A stretch of DNA of 64,000 nt from Lewinella sp. W8 (GCF_004375085.3 NZ_SNAQ03000010.1:62001-126000), one strand, 5' to 3'. Shown: positions 8,752 through 18,262, counted from the first letter of the stretch. A program made the numbers and translations. Notes: generated by a model not told the origin, from the sequence alone.

Positions 8752-9189
8752 TTACCACTTTATGGTGTAAGAATACCTTACCTGCTCCGGTGTGGAACCC
8801 TGGGAATCGGAACCCTTTTTGGTGGTGGTGTAACTTACGGAGAGTTGTTGCGGAGCGGGCTTGGTCTTGGTATTGGGCAGCTTGAAATTGATGGTAATAT
8901 CCTGATGAATACGCACCTTCTTTTTTCGGGATTGGGGAACTTCGAAACGCAGCAATTTCACCACTCGGAGGGCTTCTTCATCGCATCCGTACCCTAGCCC
9001 CCGTTTGACCTTTGCGTCGACTACCTTACCCGTATAGTCCAGCGAATACCGGACGGTCACGCTACCTTCTACCTTAGCGGAAAGGGCCTCCGGAGGATAC
9101 TTCAGCTGGCTGGATACGAATTTCCGCAGGGCCTTGTTTCCTCCCGGATAAACCGGTTTTGATACGTGGGTGGGGCGATTTTTTGCCAT
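8752..9189 (-). CDS. TonB C-terminal-domain protein lacking a membrane anchor
   Basis: 145 residues. The central part (PPEALSAKVEGSVTVRYSLD, GKVVDAKVKRGLGYGCDEEALRVVKLLRF) is a standard TonB C-terminal fold. Usual TonB proteins carry an N-terminal transmembrane helix and a proline-rich spacer; here the protein starts MAKNRPTHVSKPVYPGG with neither, and there is no signal peptide. The C-terminal 30 residues are Ser/Thr/Lys-rich and extend past the domain. It converges on the SusCD operon, sharing its terminator region. It may be a soluble or degenerate relative rather than an energy transducer; TonB-like activity should not be assumed. Confidence 0.8.
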   Translation of the reverse strand: MAKNRPTHVSKPVYPGGNKALRKFVSSQLKYPPEALSAKVEGSVTVRYSLDYTGKVVDAKVKRGLGYGCDEEALRVVKLLRFEVPQSRKKKVRIHQDITINFKLPNTKTKPAPQQLSVSYTTTKKGSDSQGSTPEQVRYSYTIKW

Positions 9190-9258
9190 GGGATAAAGTT
9201 AAGGATTGAAGGAAGGAATGACTGAATGATCTAAGAATTAGGGAAGTTATGCTGGGTA

Positions 9259-9389
9259 GGGTGATAAAAATTTACTGTTCAGACCAGGGTAAATCGTGGT
9301 CGGAAGCCCGTTTTGCGAGGGCGTAGCCGAGTGAAATGGCGTCCGAACACTCTTTGATGTATAGCTCAAGCGCGAAATTTTTATCACCC
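9259..9389. repeat. 131-bp inverted-repeat element in a gene-free stretch
   Basis: GGGTGATAAAAATTT at 9259-9273 is the exact reverse complement of 9375-9389. Between them are about 100 bp with shorter hairpins and no ORF. Just outside lie a 17-bp palindrome at 9391-9407 (ATATCCCC/GGGGATAT) and two related low-complexity runs (9201-9230 and 9409-9458, rich in TTCAATC and its complement) that also pair imperfectly. The whole gap 9190-9824 has no convincing gene. Confidence 0.65.
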
Positions 9390-9461
9390 AATATCCCCGG
9401 GGGATATTCCTTCATTCAACCCTTCAACCCTTCAATCATTCAATCATCCATTCCTTATCAA

Positions 9462-9748
9462 GGGGGCGAGGGACCGCAGGTGCCGGGTACTTCCCGAAAA
9501 AGCAATGAGTTGTCACCTCTATCCAGTCTCCATTCCCCCTGTCGTGGCCTTTCGCCGAAAAGCCACTCAACCAACTTCGGTTTTCCCAACAAGACTTCCT
9601 CCATTAGGAGTTTACTTATTACTGCGTACGCGCAAACCAGTACGGAAAGAAATGTGGTGATTTTTCGGCGAAAAGTCACACCAGGATTAATCCTTTATCC
9701 TGAACCCTTAAACCTTAATCCTACTACACGGCACCTGCACGTCGCCGC
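9462..9748. repeat. Pair of dispersed GCAGGTGCC motifs in inverted orientation, with two hairpins
   Basis: The motif lies forward at 9462-9490 and reversed at 9727-9748. Between them are two imperfect hairpins, 9544-9566 and 9657-9679, each with a TTTCG/CGAAA apex and one mismatch. A 140-codon ORF crosses this region but consists of the repeats themselves. Confidence 0.5.
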
Positions 9749-9824
9749 ATTTTTTTAAAATCGGTGATCCCGACGAGCTGTGCGGAACTCGGGACCGTTG
9801 CCCACTTTTGGGATAAATGGGAAC

Positions 9825-10014
9825 TTAGAGCTTGTTTAGACTTTAGAAATCGACCTCCATTTGGCCTTTTTTGGCGCTAGCTTCGTTGGGAAAATCCTCA
9901 TTTAGCGCTGCTAAACTCCGGTTTCGCTTCGCGGCTACTTCGTGGTTCCCGCCTTGCTACCACCAAAAAAATCTCAAATTCGGCCAGACGACCAAAATCC
10001 AAACAAGCTCTTAG
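9825..10014 (+). mobile_element. 190-bp MITE, copy 1
   Basis: Flanked by TTA on both sides (9825-9827 and 10012-10014 region), with terminal inverted repeats GAGCTTGTTTAGACTTTAG and GAGCTTGTTTGGATTTTGG. No ORF inside. A second copy of equal length lies inverted at 59131-59320. GAG ends and a 3-bp TNA target duplication are typical of the IS1031 group of IS5-family elements (family knowledge), so a non-autonomous derivative of such an IS is likely. No transposase is in the window. Confidence 0.85.
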
Positions 10015-10144
10015 TTTCTTGCGATTCCTCCTACGAAATTGTGGGTGAGCGGACCGAAGAAAGCCGTCTTATTTGAAAGTGGCCCAATCAAGGGAATACT
10101 CGAGTCGGGCTGCTTATCTTAAGGTCTTAAAACATGGACAAAAC

Positions 10145-11863
10145 GTGCAAATAAAGACAAGTAGTAAAACCTACGATGCCGTAATCGTGGGTTCCGGAGC
10201 GGGTGGCGGAATGACCGCCAAAGTCCTCTCCGAAGCGGGCTTAAGTGTGGCCATTATTGAGGCGGGGCCCTATTTCGATCCGGCGGATCCCGAACACAAA
10301 ACGCAAATGCGCTGGCCCTGGGAAAGTCCCCGGCGGGGGGCGGGTACCACCCGACCCTTCGGAGATTACAACGCTGCTTTCGGCGGCTGGGAAATCCCCG
10401 GAGAACCCTACAGCCGGGCGCCGGGAACAAAATTTGACTGGTTCCGCAGCCGGATGCTGGGGGGCAGAACGAACCACTGGGGGCGCATCAGCCTGCGCTT
10501 CGGCCCCGATGATTTCCACCGGAAAGACCTTGATGGACTCGGGGAGAACTGGCCCATTCGTTACGAGGATATTTCTCCCTATTACGATAAAGTGGATAAA
10601 CTCATCGGCGTGTTTGGTACCAACGAAGGACTGCCCAACGATCCCGATGGTTTCTTCCTCCCTCCCCCCAAACCCCGGTTGCACGAATTGTACGTAACCC
10701 AGGCGGCCACTAAGGTGGGGGTGCCGATCATCCCGGGTAGACTGTCCATGGTCACCAAAAAGATCAACGAAGACCGGGGCGTGTGCTTCTACTGCGGACA
10801 GTGTAGTCGTGCCTGCGCGGTATACGCGGATTTCTCCGCGGGAAGCTGCCTCATTTTCCCCGCGATGAAGGGGACCGGACAGATCGACCTCTTCACGGAC
10901 TGCATGGCCCGGGAAGTGATTACCGACAATACGGGTAAGGCGACGGCGGTCAGTTATGTCTCCAAGGCCGATCGGCGGGAATACCAGCTGAAGGGTAAGG
11001 TCATCGTCCTGGCGGCCTCGGCCTGCGAGACGGCCCGCATCCTGATGAACTCGGAGGCCCCCGGCCAAACCAACGGCATGGGTAACGGCAGCGGCACGCT
11101 CGGTCGGTACCTACACGACAGTACGGGGGCCGGTGCCGGTGCCTTCATCCCCGCCCTGATGAATCGGGAGCGCTACAACGAAGACGGCGTGGGGGGAATG
11201 CACGTCTATGCTCCCTGGTGGGGAGACAACAAGAAGCTGGACTTTCCCCGGGGGTATCACCTGGAAGTCTGGGGGGGCATGGGTATGCCGAGCTACGGCT
11301 TCGGCGGAAGTCACCTGGCGATCCAGGAGAAACTTGGCTATCGTGTCGGAGGGTATGGTAACCCGCTGATGAAGGAGGTTAAGCAGGTCTATGGCGCCGT
11401 CGTCGGCATGAGCGGACGCGGGGAGGCCGTCGCCCTGTACGATAATTACTGTGAAATTGATCCCGGTCAGGTGGATGAATGGGGAATCCCCACGCTACGC
11501 TTCCACTACAAATGGTCCGATAATGAACGGCTGCAGGCCAAGCATATGCAGGAAACCATCCGGGAGGTCCTCACCGAAATGGGTGGGGAAGTCTTTGGCG
11601 ATATGCCCGGCCCCGAGCAGGACTACGGATTGCTGGCCCCCGGGCGCATCATCCACGAAGTAGGTACCGCCAGAATGCACGACGACCCCAAGCAGGGCGT
11701 GACGAACCGGTGGGGACAACTGCACGAAGTTCCCAACGTCTTCATCACGGATGCGGCCACCTTTACGAGTCAGGCGGACAAAAACCCCACCTGGACAATC
11801 ATGGCCCTGGCCTGGAGAGCCAGTGACCACATTATTTCCGAACGCAAAAAAATGAACATCTGA
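10145..11863 (+). CDS. GMC-family oxidoreductase (large subunit)
   Basis: FAD-dependent alcohol/sugar dehydrogenase of the glucose-methanol-choline family, about 572 residues. The Rossmann motif YDAVIVGSGAGGGMTAKVLSE opens the protein; the GMC body has GGRTNHWGRISLRF; the C-terminal domain has EVGTARMHDDP and NVFITDAATFTSQADKNPTWT, with the family His and Asn positions. A cysteine cluster (CFYCGQCSRAC) lies mid-protein, as in many gluconate-dehydrogenase-like members. The start is uncertain: GTG at 10145 places the FAD motif at the usual distance; a TTG at 10073 is possible and the nearby ATG is out of frame. It overlaps the next gene by one base (TGATG), which supplies its gluconate-dehydrogenase-type small subunit. 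The sugar substrate is unknown. Confidence 0.9.
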   Translation: MQIKTSSKTYDAVIVGSGAGGGMTAKVLSEAGLSVAIIEAGPYFDPADPEHKTQMRWPWESPRRGAGTTRPFGDYNAAFGGWEIPGEPYSRAPGTKFDWFRSRMLGGRTNHWGRISLRFGPDDFHRKDLDGLGENWPIRYEDISPYYDKVDKLIGVFGTNEGLPNDPDGFFLPPPKPRLHELYVTQAATKVGVPIIPGRLSMVTKKINEDRGVCFYCGQCSRACAVYADFSAGSCLIFPAMKGTGQIDLFTDCMAREVITDNTGKATAVSYVSKADRREYQLKGKVIVLAASACETARILMNSEAPGQTNGMGNGSGTLGRYLHDSTGAGAGAFIPALMNRERYNEDGVGGMHVYAPWWGDNKKLDFPRGYHLEVWGGMGMPSYGFGGSHLAIQEKLGYRVGGYGNPLMKEVKQVYGAVVGMSGRGEAVALYDNYCEIDPGQVDEWGIPTLRFHYKWSDNERLQAKHMQETIREVLTEMGGEVFGDMPGPEQDYGLLAPGRIIHEVGTARMHDDPKQGVTNRWGQLHEVPNVFITDAATFTSQADKNPTWTIMALAWRASDHIISERKKMNI

Positions 11864-12603
11864 TGGATCGCCGTAAAACATTAAAGACCCTCCTGGCGGG
11901 GACCGTCGGGACGGCCCTCGTGGCCAAAACTACGGGTTGTGAAACGCCCACGGGGGAAGTGGTAAACCCCGGTCCGGCACCGGGCGCCACGGAGGCGCAA
12001 CCGCTGGGCTACGGTCTGCGGACGGCCAAGGAGGTTGAACACGACGCCAAGGTGAAGGCCGCCCGTTTTTTCACGGACGCAGAACTGGCAACCATTGCCA
12101 TCCTGGCGGACATCATCGCTCCGGGTGGAGACGGTGAGCCTTCGGCCACCGAGGCCGGCGTACCCGAGTGGATTGAATTCATGGCCAACGACCAGCCGGA
12201 CTACCACCAAACCAAAATGCGGGGCGGCCTGATGTGGCTTAATATTGAAAGCAGCCGTCGCTTTGGGGGAAAAGTTTTTTCCGAATTAACGGAAGCCGAA
12301 CGCCTGGAAATCGTAGATGACATCGCCTGGCCGGAGGAAGCCGAGGGTACGGAGATGGAGGCCGGTGCGAATTTCTTTTCCCACATGCGATTCATGACGG
12401 TCTCGGGCTACTTCACCAGTAAGGAGGGCATTAAAACCCTTGACTACCAGGGCAATGCCGCTAACGTCTGGGACGGCGTTCCCCAGGAAGTGCTGGACAA
12501 GCACGGCCTTGCCTACGACGAGAAATACCTGCCGCTTTACGTCGATCAAAGCCGCCGGGAAATTATGGCGGAATGGGACGACGAGGGCAATCTGATCAGC
12601 TGA
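11863..12603 (+). CDS. Gluconate 2-dehydrogenase subunit 3 family protein
   Basis: 246 residues; the small partner of membrane-associated GMC dehydrogenases. It starts with a Tat-like or lipoprotein-like leader (DRRKTLKTLLAGTVGTALVAKTTGC), where the Cys after TTG may be lipidated. The body contains FFTDAELATIAILADIIAP, the usual opening of the subunit-3 domain, and EAGVPEWIEFM. The start codon overlaps the GMC gene's stop, implying coupled translation and a complex in the periplasm. The Tat-type leader would export the FAD-loaded complex (inference). Confidence 0.88.
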   Translation: MDRRKTLKTLLAGTVGTALVAKTTGCETPTGEVVNPGPAPGATEAQPLGYGLRTAKEVEHDAKVKAARFFTDAELATIAILADIIAPGGDGEPSATEAGVPEWIEFMANDQPDYHQTKMRGGLMWLNIESSRRFGGKVFSELTEAERLEIVDDIAWPEEAEGTEMEAGANFFSHMRFMTVSGYFTSKEGIKTLDYQGNAANVWDGVPQEVLDKHGLAYDEKYLPLYVDQSRREIMAEWDDEGNLIS

Positions 12604-12659
12604 TGCTTCTTCGGAGAAGAAAAAGTTTGCCAAGTCTACCGCTAATTGGAGGAATGCAT

Positions 12660-12667
12660 TACCTTTG
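12660..12667 (+). promoter_or_regulatory. -7 box of the SRP RNA gene
   Basis: TACCTTTG matches the Bacteroidota -7 consensus exactly and predicts transcription from about 12671, the expected 5' end of the RNA. No TTTG is seen at the -33 position. Confidence 0.5.
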
Positions 12668-12670
12668 TGC

Positions 12671-12766
12671 CCGGGCGGCATACGGTCAGCTCCTCCTGAA
12701 CTCCCCCAGGGCGGAAACGCAGCAAGGGTAGGGAGTTGTAGCGACCGGTATGCTTGCCCTTTTTTT
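12671..12766 (+). ncRNA. ffs: Signal recognition particle RNA, small bacterial type
   Basis: The ends pair (GGGCGGCATACGGTC with GACCGGTATGCTTGCCC), followed by a T-run from 12760. The apical domain with CCCCCAGGGCGGAAACGCAGCAAGGGTA is the conserved Ffh-binding loop region (GGAAA and AGCA). It scaffolds co-translational membrane targeting with Ffh. Confidence 0.88.
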
Positions 12767-12784
12767 ATGCCCTCTGGCGAAATG

Positions 12785-12821
12785 AAAAGCCCCGGTACTT
12801 GAGCGTGCCGGGGCTTTTTTT
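12785..12821. terminator. Bidirectional rho-independent terminator
   Basis: AAAAGCCCCGG and CCGGGGCTTTT form an 11-bp stem with a 12-nt loop, T-rich on both strands, just after the SRP RNA and before the DoxX gene. Confidence 0.8.
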
Positions 12822-12848
12822 GTCAATTATCGTAGAATCATTTATCCA

Positions 12849-13250
12849 ATGACCAAAGGAAATTTTGACCTGGGAATGCTGGTGCTTCGTATATGGTTTG
12901 GCCTCGAAATGGCCATCGCGCACGGGATGCCTAAACTGATGAAATTGCTTAACGGTGATTTCGGCTTCGCTGATCCCATCGGGGTTGGCCCCACCCTGAG
13001 CCTGATCCTGGCCGTTTTCGGAGAGTTCATCTGTGGCATTACGATTGCTCTGGGCCTGTTCACCCGGCTCTCCGCCATTCCCTACCTGATTACGATGCTG
13101 GTGGCCGCCTTCCTGGTACACTGGGGAGACGGATGGTCCAAAATGGCCTACCCACTGATGTATGCCGTCGCGGCCATCGTTTTGCTGATTGCCGGTCCGG
13201 GAAAATACTCGCTGGATCAACGATTGTTCGTCAGTAAAACCGCCGGATAA
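12849..13250 (+). CDS. DoxX-family membrane protein
   Basis: 133 residues with four predicted membrane segments. The start FDLGMLVLRIWFGLEMAIAHG and the middle GEFICGITIALGLFTRLSAIP are typical DoxX signatures. Relatives are subunits or assembly partners of quinone-linked redox enzymes, but most have no defined activity. It stands alone, converging on the PorU2-like gene with only 5 bp between the stops. Function beyond membership in the family is unknown. Confidence 0.85.
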   Translation: MTKGNFDLGMLVLRIWFGLEMAIAHGMPKLMKLLNGDFGFADPIGVGPTLSLILAVFGEFICGITIALGLFTRLSAIPYLITMLVAAFLVHWGDGWSKMAYPLMYAVAAIVLLIAGPGKYSLDQRLFVSKTAG

Positions 13251-13255
13251 GCGGC

Positions 13256-16200
13256 CTACCGTAGAATTACGATTTTCCCCAGCTCATTTTTGAAGAAGGC
13301 TGCGTTGCCATCATCATATTTCTCAAAGGCGGTACCCTGATCATCCGTAGTAATAACGCGATAGAGGTACACCCCGTTGGCTAGGGGATCGCCGTATTCG
13401 TCCGTACCGTCCCAACTGAACTCGGTTTGGTGGGTGCCAATATCAATGGTTTCGTAGTCGAGCAGGTTGATGTCCCGAACGACCCGGCCGGAAACCGTCA
13501 TGATCTGGATACGGAAAACGGAAGGTGGCTCACTACCCGTTACGGTATAGACGAAATGTGCCCGGGTAGAGAAGGGGTTAGGGTAGGGGAGCACGTTGCC
13601 AATACCCCGGCGATTGATGACGGAGAACGACTTTTCAAAATTCAATCGGCCCGCCGGATTGCCCGTGCGATCTTGCCCGCTCACCTGGAGTCGGTAGGTG
13701 CCGTCTTCATCAAGAGAGGGACGGAAGAAGACCTCCGCAAGATTTTCTTCGCCCCCCGAAGCCGGAAGGAATTCTACCCGGTCATCATCAAAAAAGATGC
13801 GTTCGCGACTGCCACTGGGCGCGATCAGATCCAGGCGAAAGTCCGCCGTGTCGTTCAGCGGGCGGAAGGTATTCTCGTCCCGAAGCTGGAGGTGGATTTC
13901 CGGCCGGCTGGACACCAGTTCTCCTTCATTTATGCGCCTGCCGTCAAAAAACACCTGTAGGCTGGGAGGAACCCGATCTTCCTTTATGGACGTGCTTCCC
14001 GTCAGGGTGTTGTTGAACAGTATGCGTTCGGTTTGGTCCTGATCGGGATTCAGCCGTAACTGGAGCTGATAAAGTCCCGAAAATTCATCCGTGGGGATCG
14101 AGAAACTGACCTCCCCCGTGGCCCCACTCGGTAGGGGCGGTTGGCGTAGCTGGCGCAACTCCGGTTGGTTATTTTCGTCGATGAGTAGGAGGTTCACCAG
14201 CAAGCTGTCCATGTCGGTTCGGCTAATGTTTTCGTAGCCCGCCCGGAGGGTAAAGGTCTGCCCCCGCTCCAGGGAGTCCGGGCTGGCATAGGCCAGTTGC
14301 GGATTGATGGCCACGTCGCCGTATTCCTCGAAATCAAAGTAAAGCCCGCTAATGGTTGGCACGGACCTGCCGGTAATGTCCTGAAACCGGAATTCCAGCT
14401 GCAAGTAGGGATACTGTGCCGCATCAAGGGAGGCGAGGGAAAGGCGGTAATCCAGTTGCTCGGGTAGCGTCAGGGAGTCGCTCATGAGCAATACCGGCGG
14501 CGCATTTTGCGCCGTTCTCCCGTAGAGGTAATACCAGGCGGTGTCGGAGGCCGTCAGGTTGCGACTGCTTACCGTAAAGTCGAGGCCGGACCAGGATTGG
14601 GCCGGCCCTACCGGTGGCGAAATCCACTCTCCCCGTTCCCAGTTGGAGCGTAAGACGGCCCTCACCACGGCCGAATCGGAGGGGGTTTCGGCCAGGGCCT
14701 CCGAGATCGTTCCGAGTCCCTTTTGGTAGATCAGGGCGTAGGGAACCGATCCCAGATTTTCAATCCCCCGGACTACCCGGGCCCCTTCACTCTCCAGGAC
14801 GCCGAAAAGGGTGCGGCCGATTTCGGTGCTGTCCGACAACCAGCTTTCGTTGAAATACTCGGTGTTATTACCGCGCTGAGCGGTATAGAGCAGTACGTAC
14901 TGCCCGGTTTCCACGACGTTCTCCAGAAAGTTAATCAGGTCCGCCCGTGATTGCTGGTTACGGACGTCATAGCTGAAGACGTTGCCGAGGGTGGAGGGAA
15001 TGGAACCATAGAGGCCCTCCTGGTCAATCAGCCACTGGAAGTTGAGACTATCGTAAACGATGACCTGGATTCCCGCACGGACCCGCCAGGGAAAGGGAGA
15101 TCGGATTCTCAAACCGTTCCGCTCGAGGCGGGGGAAATTCACGTTTTCGTAGAGTCCGTTGATAATCTTAATGTCCTGGGTCGTGCGCAGGAAAGCCCAT
15201 CCGGGGGTGTCGCGGTTACCGCTAATGTTGGTAAAGGTACCGTCAATCGTTTGGCCCTGATGCTGCTGGGCCCACTGTACGCGATCCGTAGGTAGGGCTT
15301 CCAGGTAGGTGAAGCTACTCTCGCCCCAGATAAAACCGGCTCCCTGTGTATTGGCAGTGTCGGGGGATATACGCCAGTAGTAGGTTGTACTGTCCCGGAG
15401 GTCAAGGGTGAGGGGAAAGCGAATCAATCCACCGGGACTGGTCAGGGTAGTATTGATCAGCGGAGCGGCAAATGAGCGGCTGGTATCGACCTGGAGGATG
15501 TACTCGCGGTCGGGAGCCAGCGCATCGGTGGTGGAGGCCACCAGCGTAATCGGACCACCCAGGCCCGCATACTGTGGGGGGAAGGCGGGTCTGGCGGTGT
15601 TGGCGATCACCGTCAGGGGAACGCCCAACTGGCCCCGGGTGGTCAACTGGTTGTTGAGTTCGGCCGATGGGTTGGGGGCTTCGGGTAATTCCCTTTCGCT
15701 GTCCACCGTGATTAACAGTTGGTTGATGCCAACCGCAGCCAGGCCCAGGTTAGGTAACCGAACGCTTAGCTCTTCGGCGAAGGCGGGGACCACCAGACGT
15801 TGCCGCGTCAAATCCGTCAGGGTGCCGTCCGGAAGGCGCTGCTGGAACAGCAGGTTGACGCTGTCGGAGGGGGTCCCGGTGCCGGACCCAAGGTTGGCGA
15901 CCCGGAGCCGGACTTCATAGTCTTCGTCCTGAGCGGGAATGACCTGGGGGGAGAACCGCACCGAACTCGGATCAATTACCAGATCAGGCCCCGGCCGGGG
16001 GTGCAGGGAATAGGCGGGATCCCCGCCGAGGGCAAACTGCTCCAACAGGATGGCCAACTGATAGCCGGAAGCATTTTGGTTGACCTCAATGGCGCGACGC
16101 ATGGCGTCGCCGATTCCCCGGCCGTAGAGCTCGTTGCCCATGGCGTCGTAAAGGTCTTCGGCCCAGATTTCCAGGGAGGTGATGAAACCTACGCCCTTGG

Positions 16201-18262
16201 AGGCGGCAAAGGCGATGGCCCCCTTGTCCGGCAGGAAAAGAAACCGCTCGCTGATGGAACGCTCCGGCGTAAACGCATCACCCGAATAGCACCCTAAACT
16301 CAGCATGAAGGGGTACTTGCCGAAGTTGGCGTAGTTGTCCGGGTCATCGATGCTGAAGTCAAAGTTCTGGGTACTCGAGTGCCCAAAGAAAGTAATGACC
16401 GAAGAGCCGTTGTTGATGCGGTTGAAAATGGCTTCCTGCCGGCTTTGTTCAATCGGCTCACTACTCGTTTTGAAGAACGAACTGACGTTTCCTCCCAGGC
16501 GGGAACGCTCGATGACGTTTTCCAGCAGCCCCAGACCACTCTTGATGCTGGTCTGTTCTCCCGGAGTGATTCCTCCGCCCAGGTGGATAAATTGTTTCAT
16601 CCACTCCCGGTCTTCCAGGCGTTGCTCCCCCTGGTTGACCTGGGCTTCCACGTCGCGGAGTTTACGCAGGTAGAGGGCAATCTCGCCGCGGTTGATGACG
16701 GGCAACCTTCCGGTGGAAAGGGTGGGGACTACGGAGCCCAGGGGCGCGGAAATGAGGTTGTCCGAAGCCGGAAACCCGAAACTGGGCACGAAAAAGGTAC
16801 TGCGGGCACCGGCGAGTTGCTCCGCGCTGCGCAGCACCCGGTATTCCCGACCCTTACCCACGATGAGCAGGTACCGTAATTCGGGATGGTCAATTTGAAT
16901 GCGGGAAATATAATTACGGAGTGCCATGGGATGGCGACGAATGCCGTAGCCAAAGGTTTCGTACAGGTCCTCGACGTAGGTAAGGTGAACACCATAACCT
17001 CCGCCCGCGGTGGAGCGGCGGTAGTTAGCATAGTCCTCCAGTTCGTTCCCGGCCAGTCTCCGACTGCTGATGATTAAGTATTCCGTCCGACCGTTCGGGG
17101 GGAGGAGCTCGGAAAAACTGGCGGGCTCGACGGTTGCCGTCGGGGGTGTGCTGGAGGGGCGGCGAATGAGGAGCTCCAGGGGCGTAGCGCTGGGCGGCAG
17201 GACATAAGTAGCCGTACCCTCCGGCGTTACGGTGGCCGGAAAACGCCACCCTTGTTCCTGGCTGTACAGGGTGACCTGGGCACCTGCGTCCGCGCCCAAT
17301 CCCGTCAAGGTCAGACTACGTACCTGATTACTGGCGGTTACCCGAAATTGCTGCAGGCTTTCGTCGGCTACGGGATTGGCGGGATAATCGGCCCGAATCC
17401 ACGCTACGTTGGCCCGGTCCTGATCCCCCCCGGAACCCCGGAAGCCCAGACTCACCCGGCCATTATCGGGCTGAAAGCTGTACCGGGGAGATTCCACGCT
17501 CCAGCCAAAGCGTTCCATCGTTTCCACCACGGTACCGTTTACGCTGACGTCAAGCGTGTGGGGACCGATGCCCAAACCAAATCTTCCCGTGATTTCTCCG
17601 CCCTGCCCGTTGCTCTGCGGTAATTCCAGGGTGTGTTCGCTTTCGGTGGGCGCACTAATGGAAATGATGTCGTTCACCGACAGGCTGCCGTAGCCCTCCG
17701 CGACGTCATACTGCGAGAAGTAAATACTGAAGCCATCGGCCCGGATAAGTTCCTTGCTCGCCGCCGCTGAATACACCAGTTCGGCGCTACGCTCGATGGT
17801 GGAGACGGCAGTAGTGGGGGTACCGGTGGCGGGATTCGTGTAGGTAGGTCCCCCGGATTCCCGCAGCCCGAGGTAGTAGACGCTGGTGTCGTTATAGATG
17901 CTATACCGAGGGTTGAGCTGCTGGCTTTCGGGGTCAGCAAACAGGTAGCTGTCCATCTCCCCACGATTCATTTCCCCGTAGAAAAGAAGTTGATTTTGGC
18001 CTACTTCCAGCGGGACGGCTTCTCCTTCACGGATCAGTACCCATCGGCTTTGGTTTTCCGGGGTAAGTGCTTCACCGATTTGGCTAAGGAGTTGGTTGTC
18101 AATGCTGTACCAGCCATCTTCCGCTACTGCAATGCGCAGGTAGGTCTGTCCGAAATCAATCCACTCATCCCCGTAGCGGACGGCGCCGGATGGAGAGGGC
18201 ATTTGGGCCAGGAGTAGCCAGGAAAGACTGCCGAAGAATAGTGATAGTAAACTGCGTAGCAT
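13256..18262 (-). CDS. PorU2-like type IX secretion C25 peptidase
   Basis: About 1668 residues, read from the ATG at 18262 because a signal peptide (MLRSLLSLFFGSLSWLLLAQ) follows; the open frame runs further upstream but that part lacks a signal. A C25 (gingipain/PorU) catalytic domain lies mid-protein, with the His in ITFFGHSS (His628) and the Cys in LSLGCYSGD (Cys658). Downstream come CARDB/Ig-like repeats and a FlgD-type C-terminal module (YPNPFSTRAHFVYTV, WDGTDEYGDPLANGVYLYRV) ending GKIVILR. PorU processes the sorting tails of type IX cargo on the cell surface; long versions such as this match the PorU2 type. Whether it cleaves cargo or is itself a secreted protease is not settled. Confidence 0.8.
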   Translation of the reverse strand: MLRSLLSLFFGSLSWLLLAQMPSPSGAVRYGDEWIDFGQTYLRIAVAEDGWYSIDNQLLSQIGEALTPENQSRWVLIREGEAVPLEVGQNQLLFYGEMNRGEMDSYLFADPESQQLNPRYSIYNDTSVYYLGLRESGGPTYTNPATGTPTTAVSTIERSAELVYSAAASKELIRADGFSIYFSQYDVAEGYGSLSVNDIISISAPTESEHTLELPQSNGQGGEITGRFGLGIGPHTLDVSVNGTVVETMERFGWSVESPRYSFQPDNGRVSLGFRGSGGDQDRANVAWIRADYPANPVADESLQQFRVTASNQVRSLTLTGLGADAGAQVTLYSQEQGWRFPATVTPEGTATYVLPPSATPLELLIRRPSSTPPTATVEPASFSELLPPNGRTEYLIISSRRLAGNELEDYANYRRSTAGGGYGVHLTYVEDLYETFGYGIRRHPMALRNYISRIQIDHPELRYLLIVGKGREYRVLRSAEQLAGARSTFFVPSFGFPASDNLISAPLGSVVPTLSTGRLPVINRGEIALYLRKLRDVEAQVNQGEQRLEDREWMKQFIHLGGGITPGEQTSIKSGLGLLENVIERSRLGGNVSSFFKTSSEPIEQSRQEAIFNRINNGSSVITFFGHSSTQNFDFSIDDPDNYANFGKYPFMLSLGCYSGDAFTPERSISERFLFLPDKGAIAFAASKGVGFITSLEIWAEDLYDAMGNELYGRGIGDAMRRAIEVNQNASGYQLAILLEQFALGGDPAYSLHPRPGPDLVIDPSSVRFSPQVIPAQDEDYEVRLRVANLGSGTGTPSDSVNLLFQQRLPDGTLTDLTRQRLVVPAFAEELSVRLPNLGLAAVGINQLLITVDSERELPEAPNPSAELNNQLTTRGQLGVPLTVIANTARPAFPPQYAGLGGPITLVASTTDALAPDREYILQVDTSRSFAAPLINTTLTSPGGLIRFPLTLDLRDSTTYYWRISPDTANTQGAGFIWGESSFTYLEALPTDRVQWAQQHQGQTIDGTFTNISGNRDTPGWAFLRTTQDIKIINGLYENVNFPRLERNGLRIRSPFPWRVRAGIQVIVYDSLNFQWLIDQEGLYGSIPSTLGNVFSYDVRNQQSRADLINFLENVVETGQYVLLYTAQRGNNTEYFNESWLSDSTEIGRTLFGVLESEGARVVRGIENLGSVPYALIYQKGLGTISEALAETPSDSAVVRAVLRSNWERGEWISPPVGPAQSWSGLDFTVSSRNLTASDTAWYYLYGRTAQNAPPVLLMSDSLTLPEQLDYRLSLASLDAAQYPYLQLEFRFQDITGRSVPTISGLYFDFEEYGDVAINPQLAYASPDSLERGQTFTLRAGYENISRTDMDSLLVNLLLIDENNQPELRQLRQPPLPSGATGEVSFSIPTDEFSGLYQLQLRLNPDQDQTERILFNNTLTGSTSIKEDRVPPSLQVFFDGRRINEGELVSSRPEIHLQLRDENTFRPLNDTADFRLDLIAPSGSRERIFFDDDRVEFLPASGGEENLAEVFFRPSLDEDGTYRLQVSGQDRTGNPAGRLNFEKSFSVINRRGIGNVLPYPNPFSTRAHFVYTVTGSEPPSVFRIQIMTVSGRVVRDINLLDYETIDIGTHQTEFSWDGTDEYGDPLANGVYLYRVITTDDQGTAFEKYDDGNAAFFKNELGKIVILR

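Noticed and set aside
9336-9758. 140-codon ORF in the repeat-rich gap
   Set aside because: Built from repeats, hairpins and low-complexity runs; no recognisable domain.
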